Assembly (NCBI GenBank): GCA_965603355.1
Contig: CBFDCQ010000019.1
Coordinates: 1 to 46,192 of the forward strand
Origin: CBFDCQ01 sp965603355
Lineage (GTDB): Bacteria > Hydrogenedentota > CAZGCA01 > CBFDCQ01
Length of the DNA stretch: 46,192 nt
Reading direction: 5' to 3'
Shown: positions 16,603-26,959 of the stretch, piece by piece
How the letters are laid out: each line of letters begins with the position of its first letter
How positions within the stretch are numbered: the first letter of the stretch is position 1
Translations under genes and position numbers: made by a program
Notes under the pieces: generated by a model
The model's database searches: none
The model's input: only the letters and a program-made list of their open reading frames with translations
Told to the model about the DNA's origin: nothing

Positions 16603-19389
16603 ATGCGGCTGGGATACCTGACGAGCAGTGCGACGGGCCTCGCGTGTGTTCTGTTTTTCGCGGTTTCCCTCCACGCGCTATGCCCAGCTCAAGTTGACAC
16701 TAACGGCCCTCATGATCGGTGGCGTAAATCCGTAGAACAGGCGCTCTACGCTGCTCAGAGCGAGCAAGTAGAGAAGCCGAAGTCGCTTGATGACATGCTC
16801 GTGAGCGGCGACGACACGGGACAAAATTATGTCGCGGAGCCGGAGCGCTTTGTCTTTAGCGTACAGCGGAAGCTGCAGATTGTCCCACCAGCTATTATGC
16901 GTGGCAACGAGGCACCGGAACTGGATATAGCGGAGTGGCTGAACTGCGCACCGACGAGTTTGGCATCTCTGCACGGCAAAATCGTTGTATTGATCTTCTC
17001 TGACTTGGAGTATAACGGAGCACGACGCGCCAGCGGCCAACTGCCTGATGAAGCCAGAGAAAAGCAACGAGACCTGATAATACAACCTACGATTGAGAGT
17101 AGTGTTGCCGCAATCGACCTGCAAGGTGTCAGTCTCGCTGAGGCTCTCGGAGTTGTGCTTGAGCCAGTGGGACTCGATTTCAAGGTCCTGGCAGGATTCA
17201 TTTGGGTCTCGAGACCCGACGTTTTGCAGAGCCAGACATTTGGACCGATCGAGGACCGGTTGGCAGTTCCCGCTGTAGATGACGAACAGGGCGCGTCATT
17301 GGTCAACAAGCTTGAGATGATCCAGGACAGATTGGCCGACGACATCAACCTTCATTTCGCCCAGGGAACCGATATTCGCGACATTTTGTGGTTCCTGTCG
17401 GAGTTTCTCGGTATAGGAGTGATACTTGACGAGCGCGTGATGCTGCCTCCGGCCGGCGGCACTGCTCGTCGGGTAGGAGGGATCGACCCAACTGTTGACG
17501 AGAAGGTTCACAGGGTCGATGTACCCAATATGCCTGTGAGCGACGCTATGGTTGCTATCTTGGAACCCATGGGACTCGACTATCGTGTTCTGCCGGAATT
17601 CATCTGGGTATCGAGACCTGACGTATTGCAGGCCGAGTCGTTCGAGCCATTAGAGACTCGCTTCACCATTCCACACGGAGAAGGACCGGACACAGGTCCA
17701 CTGACCGCTGAGACGAAGAGAATGGTGGAGAAGTTGCATATACCGATCAGCGTTGACTACGGCCGAGGGACCGACATTCGAGACATTCTGCCGGTTCTCT
17801 CAGAGATGGTAGGCGTGGATGTGGTACTTGACGAGCGCGTGATGCTGCCTCCCGCAGGCGGCACCGTAAAGGATGTTGAGGGAATTGAACCGACCATTGA
17901 CGGGCAGATCCGCGGCACCTACTTTGAGGACGTCCCGCTCACGGACGCGCTGATAGCGATATGCAAACCTCTGGGATTGGACTATAGGATTCGCCCGGAG
18001 TGCGTCTGGATCTCAACACCCGAGGTTCTGGCCCAGGAACGAAGGTTCCGGCCATCGGAGCCCATCCCTGTACCACCTGTCGCCAAGAGGAAGGAGTCGC
18101 CCAATCGGGGAGTGGAAGAACTGAAGAAGAAGCTGGAGACAGAGGTGACGGTGTCTTTTGATGAGGGTACGAACATACGCAATGTATTGAGAACCATGTC
18201 GCGCTCAGGCGGGGTGCGGCTGGTACTCGATGAACGTGTGATGCTGCCGTTTGGCGTACGAGCTCCCAGCAGGGAATCGCTCGGCGAGGCTCTGGTACTG
18301 TCGCTCAACGAGTTGCACGACAAATACTCCGCGGCCGGTGCCGAGATCCTCTTCGTACACACTTCCGACGGTGACCCGGTTGGGTTGAGGCAGTACGTAG
18401 CGGATAAGTCGATAAGGTACCGCGTTGCTTTGGACACACCGGCGTCAGGAAGGCTGCATGCAGGAGCTACCTTTGAAAAGTACGGGGCAAGGATCCTACC
18501 AGCCATATACGTCATAGATCGCAAAGGTAAGATCCGGTACCAGGACATCCCGCTTGCTGCGGTGAGCGCGGCGGTGAAGACTTTGCTGCAGAGTGATAGG
18601 CCGAATGATGTGGCCGAAGACCAGGAGAAGGTGCAAGCTAAGGTTATTGATGAGCCCCCGTTCTTCAATGACGATATACAGGACCTTGCCTTCACGAAGA
18701 TCGAGCAGGCTAATCTACCCGGTTTATTGAAGGCGATGAAAATCGAGAACAGAGATTTGGTGTCGGCAGATCAGTTGGACAATCTGCTCAGAGTGCTGAA
18801 AGAGAACATATGGGCCTTCACGGTAGGCTCCACGGATCTCATTCTGGCAGACAGACTTCGAGCCCCGTACGAGCTGATTCCTGAGCGTGCCGAATTTGAC
18901 AGAAAGTTGGTTATGGAAAAAGAAGGCATTCCAGAGAGCGGGATACCTGAGGACCCTCAGGAATTCCTTCGTATCGTGATAAGCAGACAGTATGGTGGAG
19001 GAGAAGGCGGGCCGGGATACCGTCACTTGTACTACAAACTGAGTTCCGAGGGGTCGCGATTCACATTTCGCAAGGCAAGCTCCGTCTCTAAGAGCCTTGG
19101 GGAGGAGATGCACGAGCAAGCCATGGCAGATACGATTAGGGTCCGGGCAATGGTTGTCGCTAACCCACGCATTCAGTACAAGAATTCTCCGGAGAAGGTA
19201 TTGCAGAAGCATAAGTCACTCCTGTACGTGGACATCCGACTGGCCACAGAAGATGAAGAAAAGGGCGACAGGTATTCCCGGCTCAAACGATACTACTGGT
19301 CGCCGGATGATACCACCTGGCTCCCCACGGACGTGGCAGTAGTCAGCGACAGAATGAGTACTCGAGGACTGCGATTCGAGTTTTTCTAA
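16603..19389 (+). CDS. Exported protein with secretin N0-like repeats and a CxxC-less TlpA-like domain
   Basis: 928 aa with a signal peptide. Three to four repeats of about 115 residues each contain GTDIRDIL followed by VVLDERVMLPPAGGT and PLGLDYRIxPExxWIS. This is the pattern of secretin/TonB short N-terminal (STN/N0) domains, which usually bind partners in type II secretion or pilus machines; no secretin barrel follows. TlpA-like pieces flank the repeats: an N-terminal start (APELDIAEWLNCAPTSLASL) and, near residues 560-665, a C-terminal thioredoxin half (GARILPAIYVIDRKGKIRYQDI). The CxxC site is absent. The remaining 260 residues are unassigned. It is preceded by GGGAGGTGA. Role unknown; perhaps a periplasmic scaffold. 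Confidence 0.8.
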   Translation: MRLGYLTSSATGLACVLFFAVSLHALCPAQVDTNGPHDRWRKSVEQALYAAQSEQVEKPKSLDDMLVSGDDTGQNYVAEPERFVFSVQRKLQIVPPAIMRGNEAPELDIAEWLNCAPTSLASLHGKIVVLIFSDLEYNGARRASGQLPDEAREKQRDLIIQPTIESSVAAIDLQGVSLAEALGVVLEPVGLDFKVLAGFIWVSRPDVLQSQTFGPIEDRLAVPAVDDEQGASLVNKLEMIQDRLADDINLHFAQGTDIRDILWFLSEFLGIGVILDERVMLPPAGGTARRVGGIDPTVDEKVHRVDVPNMPVSDAMVAILEPMGLDYRVLPEFIWVSRPDVLQAESFEPLETRFTIPHGEGPDTGPLTAETKRMVEKLHIPISVDYGRGTDIRDILPVLSEMVGVDVVLDERVMLPPAGGTVKDVEGIEPTIDGQIRGTYFEDVPLTDALIAICKPLGLDYRIRPECVWISTPEVLAQERRFRPSEPIPVPPVAKRKESPNRGVEELKKKLETEVTVSFDEGTNIRNVLRTMSRSGGVRLVLDERVMLPFGVRAPSRESLGEALVLSLNELHDKYSAAGAEILFVHTSDGDPVGLRQYVADKSIRYRVALDTPASGRLHAGATFEKYGARILPAIYVIDRKGKIRYQDIPLAAVSAAVKTLLQSDRPNDVAEDQEKVQAKVIDEPPFFNDDIQDLAFTKIEQANLPGLLKAMKIENRDLVSADQLDNLLRVLKENIWAFTVGSTDLILADRLRAPYELIPERAEFDRKLVMEKEGIPESGIPEDPQEFLRIVISRQYGGGEGGPGYRHLYYKLSSEGSRFTFRKASSVSKSLGEEMHEQAMADTIRVRAMVVANPRIQYKNSPEKVLQKHKSLLYVDIRLATEDEEKGDRYSRLKRYYWSPDDTTWLPTDVAVVSDRMSTRGLRFEFF

Positions 19390-19464
19390 CCCAGAGCGGT
19401 GGAGGAGGCGGTGAGGGCTCTGCTCCAGGAACAATAGACGGGCGTTTGGAAGGAGGGGAGAACG

Positions 19465-20361
19465 ATGTTGAGAAAAAATGGGTGCCTGTTGATTGTGTGC
19501 GCGCTGACGGTTTGCACGTCGTGTGCGGTTTCGCGGACGGCAGTGCGCGAGACGGAGAGGCCGAGTGTTTCTGAGCAGGAGCGCAGCTTCACGGAGGACA
19601 TTCAGGATCGGTTCGATTGGGTCGGCCCTGAGCTTGCAGAGCTGTGGCTCCGGCCACATCAGATACGCCCTCTGCCCCCCGGCGCTCTCTCTGAAGGTAT
19701 TACCCCGCCACCAGTGCCGGAAAATCAGACCCTCTATGCTGTCAAAGTGTCGGTGGTTCGAGTTGTGACACATGACGACATCCGTCTCGTTGAAGGGGAG
19801 TTGCACAGCTCAGCACTATCCACGAACGCCGAGGTCTACCGTGAGGCGGTGTTGAGTATTGGCAATCTCAATGTGAACATCAGAGGGGACGAACTGGAAT
19901 GGACTTACGGCTGGGGTATCACCAGGCCGGCGGTGCATGTGATCACTGCTCCTAAGATAGTCAGCCCTGAGAACAAGGCCAGCGTGTTTATGGATGTGCA
20001 GTCGTCGCCCTACGTCGAGGTAATGCAGGGAACAAAAGCGCTGTTTATGGTGTCTCCAGGCCGGGATGATAGGTCAGTCGACGTTGATCTTGCCTTCTGG
20101 AGCATCACGGCCGAGAAGCGGGCAAGGATGTTTGGTCCTCTCTCATTCGATGTGGGCGAACCGGAGCTGGATTTCCAGGGCATTATCGCAGAACTTCAAA
20201 CGGAACTGGATCAGTGGGTAGCGGTTGCCCGCCGCGTGCCTGATGGAGGCCACCTCCTCGTTTGCTTGAAGATCTCGAGACTTGACAAAGATACTACGCG
20301 AATCCTGAGTAATCTTGAGAAGGTTGGAACGCCCGTTTACGGGCAAGTGTCCGAGCGTTGA
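19465..20361 (+). CDS. Lipoprotein of unknown function
   Basis: 298 aa with a lipoprotein signal (LLIVCALTVCTSC, lipobox Cys then AVSR). The ribosome site AAGGAGGGG precedes the ATG. The body contains VKVSVVRVVTHDDIRLVEGE and a repeated strand pattern (VVTAPKIVSPENKASVFMD-like) reminiscent of the secretin-associated family of domains, but I do not recognise it firmly. It lies 75 nt after the N0-repeat protein and may be its partner. It stops at TGA 20359-20361; this TGA lacks the SECIS geometry, so I take it as a real stop. Confidence 0.7.
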   Translation: MLRKNGCLLIVCALTVCTSCAVSRTAVRETERPSVSEQERSFTEDIQDRFDWVGPELAELWLRPHQIRPLPPGALSEGITPPPVPENQTLYAVKVSVVRVVTHDDIRLVEGELHSSALSTNAEVYREAVLSIGNLNVNIRGDELEWTYGWGITRPAVHVITAPKIVSPENKASVFMDVQSSPYVEVMQGTKALFMVSPGRDDRSVDVDLAFWSITAEKRARMFGPLSFDVGEPELDFQGIIAELQTELDQWVAVARRVPDGGHLLVCLKISRLDKDTTRILSNLEKVGTPVYGQVSER

Positions 20362-20401
20362 GGGGTATGTACAACGTGGAATACCGGAACAGGAGTGAAC
20401 G

Positions 20402-21961
20402 ATGACTTACGTAAGCAGACACACTAGATTCGCGAGACTGTTGACTCTCTTAGGCGCTGCGGTTCTATTCACCGGTTCCGTTCTGGCTCAGGCATCCAGC
20501 GTGCCGGCGGGTGCCACCGTCTACGACCTGGAATACAAGGTCGATCAGGATGGTTCTTTCATGCTTCGCACTATCGGGAATGCTGTAGATATTTCACCGA
20601 GAAAGAATTTGATCGTAGAAGCTCGCTACTTGTCCTACAACCCGCGATACAGTTGGCTCTGGTTGGGGACTTATTCGCGGAGAAATCTCGAGAATCTACA
20701 CGTTTGCGCTATTGACGAATCCAGAGGAACGGGTACGGGTTACGACACTCTCATCATCGACACCGACAACAACCTGGCTATGTCGGACGACCTGAGGGTG
20801 GTGGGGATGCGGGATACGACCGGCAAATTCACGAATATTCCGCCGATTGAGCTGGCGGTAGAATCGAACGGCACCGACTATCCGTGCCACGTCAGGGCTC
20901 GAATTGATTCCAGCTACGGGTTCCCGACATTCGCCTTCTGCGGTTATTGTGAGGGCAGCATTGTACTGCGGGGCAGGACATACAGAGTTGCCCTGTTCGA
21001 CGACACCCATAACGGTCTGTTCAACGACCGGTTTGAGATCCTTTCCATGCCTGACGGACGCACACAGTATATGGCAGGAGATACCCTGGCTATTGATGTC
21101 GACGGGGACGGCACGTTCATGAAGGAGACCCAAGACACGCCGGAAACGTATCGTCTCGGCAAGTACCTTTCGCTGGAGGGGAAGTGTTACGAGATAGAAG
21201 TGCTGGATAACGGACGCAAAATAGCGGTTCGTGAGACGCAGGAGAGTTGCGGGACGGTGATTGTCACGAGCCTGTTTTCGCGATATTCGCTTGACCTGCT
21301 GAGTTACAGGTGGCCTGTTCAGCTGAAGGGTGCGCCCGGCACGGTCTTCAAGCTGCCGGCAGGAAGCTATCAAGTGCTTACCTGGAATATTGAAGGGACC
21401 GGCGGGGAGAACACTGTCTGGCAGGTCCAGGGTGTGGGGACACAGACGGACCCTGTCGTCCAGGTAACCGAGAATAAGTTCACCCGTTTGATGTTGGATT
21501 CAGGGTCTCTTGGCCAGGGATCGTTCAGCCTCGAGAAGGTGGACGAGGGTGGCCGCAGATGGGTTATCCAAGGCAGCGGCTCGTTGAACGCATCGACGGT
21601 TGAGGGCAACCCGGATGGTACGGCACGTGCAGGGTTTGGACCGCCGTTCACAGCGACGGTGCTGACGCAGAAAACGGAGAACTCCCTCGTGCTCAGCGTT
21701 GACATGCGAGGAAGGGACGGAGCAAAGTTCAACCCGGGTACTCTCAGAGTGGACGGCGCCCTCCCTCCGGTTCCCGAGTTCGAAGTCCGGAACGGGCAGG
21801 GTACGGTAGTCCACCGCGACAAGTTCAAGTATGGGTGAGGCGGCACGTGCTCGTACTCATGGCGAGTACCTGCAGATCTGAAGGGCGACTTCGAGATAGT
21901 GCCTGTCATCAACGGCGGACCGTATGAGGTTCAGGTGAAGAGCACGCCAATCCTCCTTTAG
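20402..21961 (+). CDS. YGUGGxC-family selenoprotein (Sec at residue 479)
   Basis: 519 aa when TGA 21836-21838 is read as Sec. A signal peptide (LLTLLGAAVLFTGSVLA) is followed by a beta-rich domain with an Asp loop (DTLIIDTDNNLAMSDD), a second one (DVDGDG), a CxxC (FCGYCEG) and a CYEIEVLDNGRKI strand. The C-terminal family block is FEVRNGQGTVVHRDKFKYG-U-GGTCSYSWRVP, then a 30-residue tail (DLKGDFEIVP, NGGPYEV) to TAG. The tail aligns with those of the paralogs, showing that it is translated. U-x-x-x-C is the likely redox pair. The ATG follows AGGAGTGAACG. No known family was recognised. Confidence 0.88.
21853..21869 (+). promoter_or_regulatory. SECIS of the 519-aa selenoprotein
   Basis: GTACTC-ATGGC-GAGTAC, a perfect 6-bp stem with the GG-containing 5-nt loop, 14 nt after the TGA. 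Within the protein it encodes YSWRV. Confidence 0.88.
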
Positions 21962-21986
21962 GAGACTTCAAGTTTCTCAGTTGATA

Positions 21987-22015
21987 TTGCATTGCCGTGG
22001 TTTCGTGTGTAGAAT
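21987..22015 (+). promoter_or_regulatory. Promoter before the short selenoprotein
   Basis: TTGCAT, 17 nt, TAGAAT, located between two family genes. The -35 and the 17-nt spacing equal those of the selC promoter. Confidence 0.6.
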
Positions 22016-22098
22016 GTGCCTGATATTGAGGCGATTGAACAAAGGTGGCATTAACCACACGCGATGTAGCGTGTCTGATTTGGAAGGAGGGTAGAGTA

Positions 22099-22770
22099 GT
22101 GTTGAAGAAGAGCGCATTAAAGACCGTCCTGTTGATGGTCTGCGCAGTTGCGCTATGCACGTCCTGTGCCACTCTGGGCGGAGGACCGGCACCGGAAGGC
22201 ATGGGTTACGTCACGAGCGATTACGGGCAGTATTCTGCTCAGCTAATCAGCGACAGCGGCCGTTGCCTGAACCTGAGGGGCGGTGCCGACAGAGTCGAGG
22301 TTCCCATCGGGGAGTACCGGCTCGCCGCGTGCACGTTCGTGGACAAGGACGACGAAGGTGCGCAGTGGCAGATTGTCGGCAAGAGTGAGCCCGCGCGGTC
22401 GGTGCTCAGCGTAAGCCAGAGCAGAACCACCGCATTGACGTTCGGTCCGCCGATTACAGTAAGCCTTGGCGTCGAGCAGCAGGGAGACGCCCTCAGCCTG
22501 GGCCTTAACATCAGGGGCCAGGCCGGTGAGACGTATTCGCCCGCCGAGTTCACCCAGAATGGCAAACAGCTTGCCCCACCGCGATTCGAGATAAAAGACG
22601 GACGCGGCGAGATCATCGCCCGCGGTCAGTTCCACTACGGGTGAGGCGGTACCTGCGCGTACTCATGGAGAGTACCTCAAGATTTGAAGGGTGAGATCGA
22701 AATCGTGCCGATCGTCAACGCTGGACCGTTCAAGGTTGATAACAAGGCGAAGACGTTCACAATATCCTGA
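22099..22770 (+). CDS. Short YGUGGxC-family selenoprotein lipoprotein (Sec at residue 182)
   Basis: The minimal member of the family, 223 aa. It starts at GTG 22099 after GGAGGG (7-nt spacing). A lipoprotein signal ends VCAVALCTSC. It lacks the long Asp-loop domain of the others and has only one beta domain (GEYRLAACTFVDKDDEG, then GPPITVSLGVEQQGDALSL) and the family block FEIKDGRGEIIARGQFHYG-U-GGTCAYSWRVP. A 31-residue tail (DLKGEIEIVPIVNAGPFKV) follows to TGA 22768-22770. It shows that the beta domain plus Sec tail is the functional core. A strong terminator follows. Confidence 0.88.
22659..22675 (+). promoter_or_regulatory. SECIS of the short selenoprotein
   Basis: GTACTC-ATGGA-GAGTAC, 14 nt after TGA 22642-22644. 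The loop's last base differs (A for C) from most others, which leaves the GG pair unchanged. Confidence 0.87.
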
Positions 22771-22794
22771 TTTGTCCTTGCTAGACTTTTCGTT

Positions 22795-22827
22795 ACGGGC
22801 CTGGAGCGTGAATCGCTCCAGGCCCGT
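22795..22827 (+). terminator. Strong hairpin after the short selenoprotein
   Basis: CGGGCCTGGAGCG pairs perfectly with CGCTCCAGGCCCG around TGAAT (13 bp, 14 with the flanking A-T). It starts 24 nt after the stop codon. Confidence 0.75.
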
Positions 22828-23812
22828 TCCTCCCAATGGGACATCCCCAACAGCGTATCTCGAAAACCTGGCAGGAAGAGCGACGTGCTAGTCGTGCTCG
22901 GCGCCGCGTGACAACGTCCACTGTTCCCCATTTTTCCGGCAATGTCGAGTCTGTTCTTCCAAGACACTGTAGAGCGTCCTTTCTGTCGTTATCCCCGCGC
23001 AGGCGGGGATCCACGCCGCGTGCCAAACCTCCTGCAGCCTCACTGGATGCCCGCTTCGTCTCTGTTTAGCGTTGATGTAAGGAAGTCTCTTTGCGGAACG
23101 TGCGTGGTGGCGGACGGACTCCTGCAGCACCGCCTTCTTGTTCATGGCCACTCTAGTGCGCAAGCTGCTGAACGCTTTATCGTTTAGCCCGCCTTGGCGG
23201 GCTCCTCTTTGCACCCCGCTTGAGCGGGGGTGAGTAGAACTGTGGGACATCGAGACAGCGCGCTTTAGCGTGGCTTCCGCTGACGCTTCAGCAGCAGTGC
23301 CGGGTCTCGACCTTGCTGAAGCCGGTTCGAGAAGCGACGCTGAAGCGCCCTATGACTGGTTGCGCCTTCCTTTTCACCCCGGCTGAAGCCGGGTGCAAAG
23401 AACGGCCCGCTGGAAGCGGGCCAGGGAAGCCGAGTGTTGCGGGGACCGGGGCAAGAGCAAGCTGGGGGAGACTGCGTGTCGCGGGAATAACGCGTGCAAG
23501 GAACCGTGCCCGCCCAAATACCCACAACGCGGCTCCGTTGCAGGATCCGCTCCCCCCGTGATGAGAGAGTCGAGATGATAACATGATAACATCTACCTGC
23601 GGTCCTGGAGCAAAGCAGAAATGTGCTATAATGAATAATCACGTGGGGTGGGGGGTATATAAGTACAGGACTGTGTATCATTCCGAATCATCTAGCAGTG
23701 GTTGACAACAGCGCCGGTACCAGTTACACTGTACTATGAAGATAGCACAGTGGGTCAGTATTCGTGTGCCGGGCGCAAACAGAGGGGTGTTGAACACGAG
23801 GGGGGACCTACG
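22828..23812. repeat. Gene-free region rich in short palindromes
   Basis: About 980 nt without a supportable gene. Palindromes include CCCCGC/GCGGGG (22993-23008), AGCCCGCC-TT-GGCGGGCT (23186-23203), CCCCGC/GCGGGG (23214-23229) and, near 23377-23425, CCCCGGCTGAAGCCGGG and GGCCCGCTGGAAGCGGGCC. These look like dispersed REP-type elements. The segment may be a site of past rearrangement, as it separates two groups of surface-protein genes. A promoter-like TATAAT lies at 23627. Confidence 0.6.
23604..23632 (+). promoter_or_regulatory. Possible promoter before the first H-X9-DG protein
   Basis: A perfect TATAAT at 23627-23632 with a weak -35 (CCTGGA) 17 nt upstream. The gene starts 180 nt later. 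Confidence 0.4.
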
Positions 23813-26800
23813 ATGAACAGGTCTTTGACAGGAGTTGCGGCGATCGTGCTGGTAATGGTGATCTTGTGCTGCGGTACCGCGTGGGGCCAAGCGCAAGAGG
23901 TTGCGGGCGTCGTCGTGGACGAGGCGGGCGACCCGATCGCGGGTGCACGATTCGTCGTAATTACCATGGATGTGGGGACTATCTGGCAGTTCAGCGTGAG
24001 CGGTGAAACAGAGACGGATGAGAATGGCCGTTTCTCCCTGAGTCCTGATGAGCAGGAATCGAAGGCCTCTTACTCCTTCTACGCGGCGCAGCATCCGGAT
24101 CACGGCCTTGCATGGACGTTCGGTCCGGTTCTCGGCCGTAGCGGGAAGGATATCTCGGATTTGCGTCTAGTGCTGCCGGAGGGCGGTTCGGTGCAGGGTA
24201 AGGTGACCGATTCCGGCGGCAATCCGGTGGACGGTGCGGTGATTACACCGTTCGTCACGCTTCCGGAAGGAGTAGCTGACGAGCAGGAGGCGTTTCTGCC
24301 TCCTTGCGATGCGTTGCTCAAAGCGACAACCGGTTCGGACGGTACTTTCGTACTCGACGGCCTTCCCGCTGGCGCGACGGTGATGCTGGCAGTGAAGCAT
24401 CCGGATTTCGCCGTTGCCGTGGAGGGAATACCTGATGACACGCGGCGAATGCTCAGGGGCAGGATTCCGGTCGGCGCGGACGACGTAACGGTGGAACTCC
24501 GGCCGGGCGCGACGATCGAGGGGAAGGTCATACTCGAGGAGACCGGTGAGCCCGTCGAGGGAGCCAGCGTGAACGCAAGGGCCATACGTACAGATATATC
24601 GGCTCTCATCATAGGAGTCCAAGAGGCGGCAACCGATGCCGAAGGCCGGTACATGCTGCGCGGACTTGCAGCTTCCTCATATGCTGTTACCGTAGAGCAC
24701 TCGGGCGGAACAGCCGCGCCGAAGACTGTCCAGGTCGCCGCCGGGGACCGATTGACCGACCAGGACATCATTCTTGGGAAGGGAGTGCTTGTGTCGGGCA
24801 AGTTCGTCTACGCGGAGACCGGCGAGCCGGTTGGTGATGGTCAGTTGGTTGTTGTACTAAAAGGCGCCAGGGGTGCATGGGGTCAGACGATGGTGGAGCT
24901 CGAACCAGATGGGACTTTCTCGTTTCGCCACCCGCCGGGCGAGATACTCCTGAACGGTATTACGGGATCGTCCGCCAATGCCCGGCTCGATCTCTCACTG
25001 CTTGAGGGAGAAGACCAGACGGACGTGGTACTCGAGGTTGCGCAACCGCTGGCATTCAAGGGCAAGGTTGTTGGACCCGACGGCGAAGGGTTGGCCGGTG
25101 CGACCGTCCGCAGCAAGTGGGGCGGACAGCCCTCCCCAGCGCAAACGCAAGCGGACGGCAGCGTCGAGCTTCCGCTCGGCGGCCAGCAGCCGAGAGAGTA
25201 CGAGGCGCTGTTCATAGAAGCGACCCATCCGGATATGCCCGATCACAGAGGTATTCTAACAAAGCCGTTCCAGAGCGAGTCCGATGCCGAGGGAGTAATC
25301 GAGATGCGCAGGACCGGCACGATCAGCGGACAGGTTACAGCGGAAGATGGTGAACCCATCCCATCGGCGAACGTGCGAACCACGTTGTATTCCGAGAGGC
25401 GCGGTTGGCAGGACGAGAGTGTCACGGCGGATGAGGAAGGTCGCTACGAGTTCGCCAGTGCAGCTAGTGGCGTCCAGTACGCCGTAACGGCCACGGCGGA
25501 GGGCTACGGCCAGGATAAGTCCGAACGGTTTTCGGTAAACGAGGGCGAGAAGTACGAGGTACGCGACCTCGTGCTGCTGGATGCCGACCAGGTCATCGAG
25601 GGAAGAGTCGTTGATGAGGATGGAAACCCGGTGGCGGGCGTGAATGTGAACTGCCATTCCCGGGCGACGGGGTCGCGCAATACAAACACGGATGAAGAGG
25701 GCAACTTCCGTCTGACGAACCTTGTGGACGAGGACGTCACGATATGGGCATTCCATAGTGGTCCGGAAGGATCCGTGCAGGGTCAGGTGCGCGCCATGGC
25801 GGGTGACACCGAGGTGGAGATCGTGCTGGGACAACAGCAGCAGCCGATCACCCCGCAGGAACGTGAGGCGATGCGCCTTGTTGGCGAGCAGGCTTACGAG
25901 ATCGAGGTCGCGGAATGGGTCCATGGCGAAGAGACCAGCCTGGAGGAACTCCAGGGCAAGATTGTTGTACTTGCCCTGTGGGATTCGGCGCACAAGTCGG
26001 CAGCGGAGGTCGTTGAAGCGCTCAACGCTCTGGCAAAGGAGCGTCCCGACGTCGTGGTACTTGCCGTGCACGCGGCCGAATGCGACCGGGATGCATTGCA
26101 GGAGCTGGTAGAGGACGAGGATATCACTTTCCGTATCGCCATCGATAAACCGTCGCAAAGAAGGGTTCCCGGCCTGACCTTTGAGAGTTACAGGGTCAAG
26201 AGACCGCCTGCCGTGTTCGTCATTGACGCGGGCAGCACGGTCAGGTACCAGGACATACCGCTGGGTGCGCTGGAGGCCTCTATCGACAACGTGCCGAAGG
26301 AGGTGGAGGCGGCGGCGGGACCCAGAAAGTGGGACGCACCGGTAGTTCCGCTTGACAATGCCTCCTGCAGCAACAACCTTAAGCAGATGGACCTCGTGTT
26401 CAAGATGTACGCCAATGAACACAATGGCAAGTTCCCGCAGGTAGACGACCGCGAGGGTAATCTCATGGTAGAGGGCGATGAGATCTTTCCTGAATATGTA
26501 ACGGACCTTAACGTCCTGAGGTGTCCAAACGAGCCGGGCGAGCGTCCCACGACAGCGGATGACGTCTCTGACGACAGCTACTTCTACCTTGGCTGGGCGA
26601 TTGCCACCGAAAAGGAAGGGCTCGCACTGCTGGACATGTACGAGTCTCTCGAGCCTGCCGAACGTGACAAGGACCTACCGCTTGACCCGTCGAGAAGCTC
26701 CGGGGGCCTCGAGAAGGTTTACAGGTTGCGCGAAGGGATAGAACGGTTCTTCATAACGGATATCAACAATCCCAGCGCAAGTTCCGACGCGCAGGAACGC

Positions 26801-26959
26801 ATTCCGCTAATGTGGGAACGACCCGGCCATCACGAGCCTGATGGCGGCAACGTGCTCTTCATGGACGGTCACGTCGAGTACCTCAGGTACCCGAGCAGGT
26901 TCCCGATGACAGAGGCGTTCATAGAACGATGCGAGGAGATCTCGGCGAAGAAAGACTAG
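23813..26959 (+). CDS. Carboxypeptidase-regulatory repeats + CxxC-less TlpA-like domain + H-X9-DG tail
   Basis: 1048 aa, exported (signal AIVLVMVILCCGTAWG). The start is taken at ATG 23813 behind GAGGGGGG; the open frame extends 37 codons upstream. Residues 25-700 hold about seven carboxypeptidase-regulatory-like repeats (AGVVVDEAGDPIAGARF, GRVVDEDGNPVAGVNVNC). Residues 720-870 resemble TlpA (GKIVVLALWDSAHKSAAEV, RPPAVFVIDAGSTVRYQDIPL), but WCxxC is replaced by WDSAHKS. The C-terminal 180 residues match the prepilin-processing-associated domain of planctomycete-type bacteria (CSNNLKQMDLVFKMYANEHN, then NVLFMDGHVEYLRYPSRFP). The three-part fusion is unusual. A tandem paralog follows. Confidence 0.88.
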   Translation: MNRSLTGVAAIVLVMVILCCGTAWGQAQEVAGVVVDEAGDPIAGARFVVITMDVGTIWQFSVSGETETDENGRFSLSPDEQESKASYSFYAAQHPDHGLAWTFGPVLGRSGKDISDLRLVLPEGGSVQGKVTDSGGNPVDGAVITPFVTLPEGVADEQEAFLPPCDALLKATTGSDGTFVLDGLPAGATVMLAVKHPDFAVAVEGIPDDTRRMLRGRIPVGADDVTVELRPGATIEGKVILEETGEPVEGASVNARAIRTDISALIIGVQEAATDAEGRYMLRGLAASSYAVTVEHSGGTAAPKTVQVAAGDRLTDQDIILGKGVLVSGKFVYAETGEPVGDGQLVVVLKGARGAWGQTMVELEPDGTFSFRHPPGEILLNGITGSSANARLDLSLLEGEDQTDVVLEVAQPLAFKGKVVGPDGEGLAGATVRSKWGGQPSPAQTQADGSVELPLGGQQPREYEALFIEATHPDMPDHRGILTKPFQSESDAEGVIEMRRTGTISGQVTAEDGEPIPSANVRTTLYSERRGWQDESVTADEEGRYEFASAASGVQYAVTATAEGYGQDKSERFSVNEGEKYEVRDLVLLDADQVIEGRVVDEDGNPVAGVNVNCHSRATGSRNTNTDEEGNFRLTNLVDEDVTIWAFHSGPEGSVQGQVRAMAGDTEVEIVLGQQQQPITPQEREAMRLVGEQAYEIEVAEWVHGEETSLEELQGKIVVLALWDSAHKSAAEVVEALNALAKERPDVVVLAVHAAECDRDALQELVEDEDITFRIAIDKPSQRRVPGLTFESYRVKRPPAVFVIDAGSTVRYQDIPLGALEASIDNVPKEVEAAAGPRKWDAPVVPLDNASCSNNLKQMDLVFKMYANEHNGKFPQVDDREGNLMVEGDEIFPEYVTDLNVLRCPNEPGERPTTADDVSDDSYFYLGWAIATEKEGLALLDMYESLEPAERDKDLPLDPSRSSGGLEKVYRLREGIERFFITDINNPSASSDAQERIPLMWERPGHHEPDGGNVLFMDGHVEYLRYPSRFPMTEAFIERCEEISAKKD

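Noticed and set aside
20359..20401. TGA at the end of the 19465 lipoprotein could be Sec (continuation R-U-GVCTTW).
   Set aside because: No hairpin with the 14-nt geometry follows, the extension overlaps the ribosome site and start of the next gene, and it aligns only superficially with the family block.
23186..23425. Palindrome cluster as a CRISPR array.
   Set aside because: The units are not identical, spacing is irregular and there are no cas genes.
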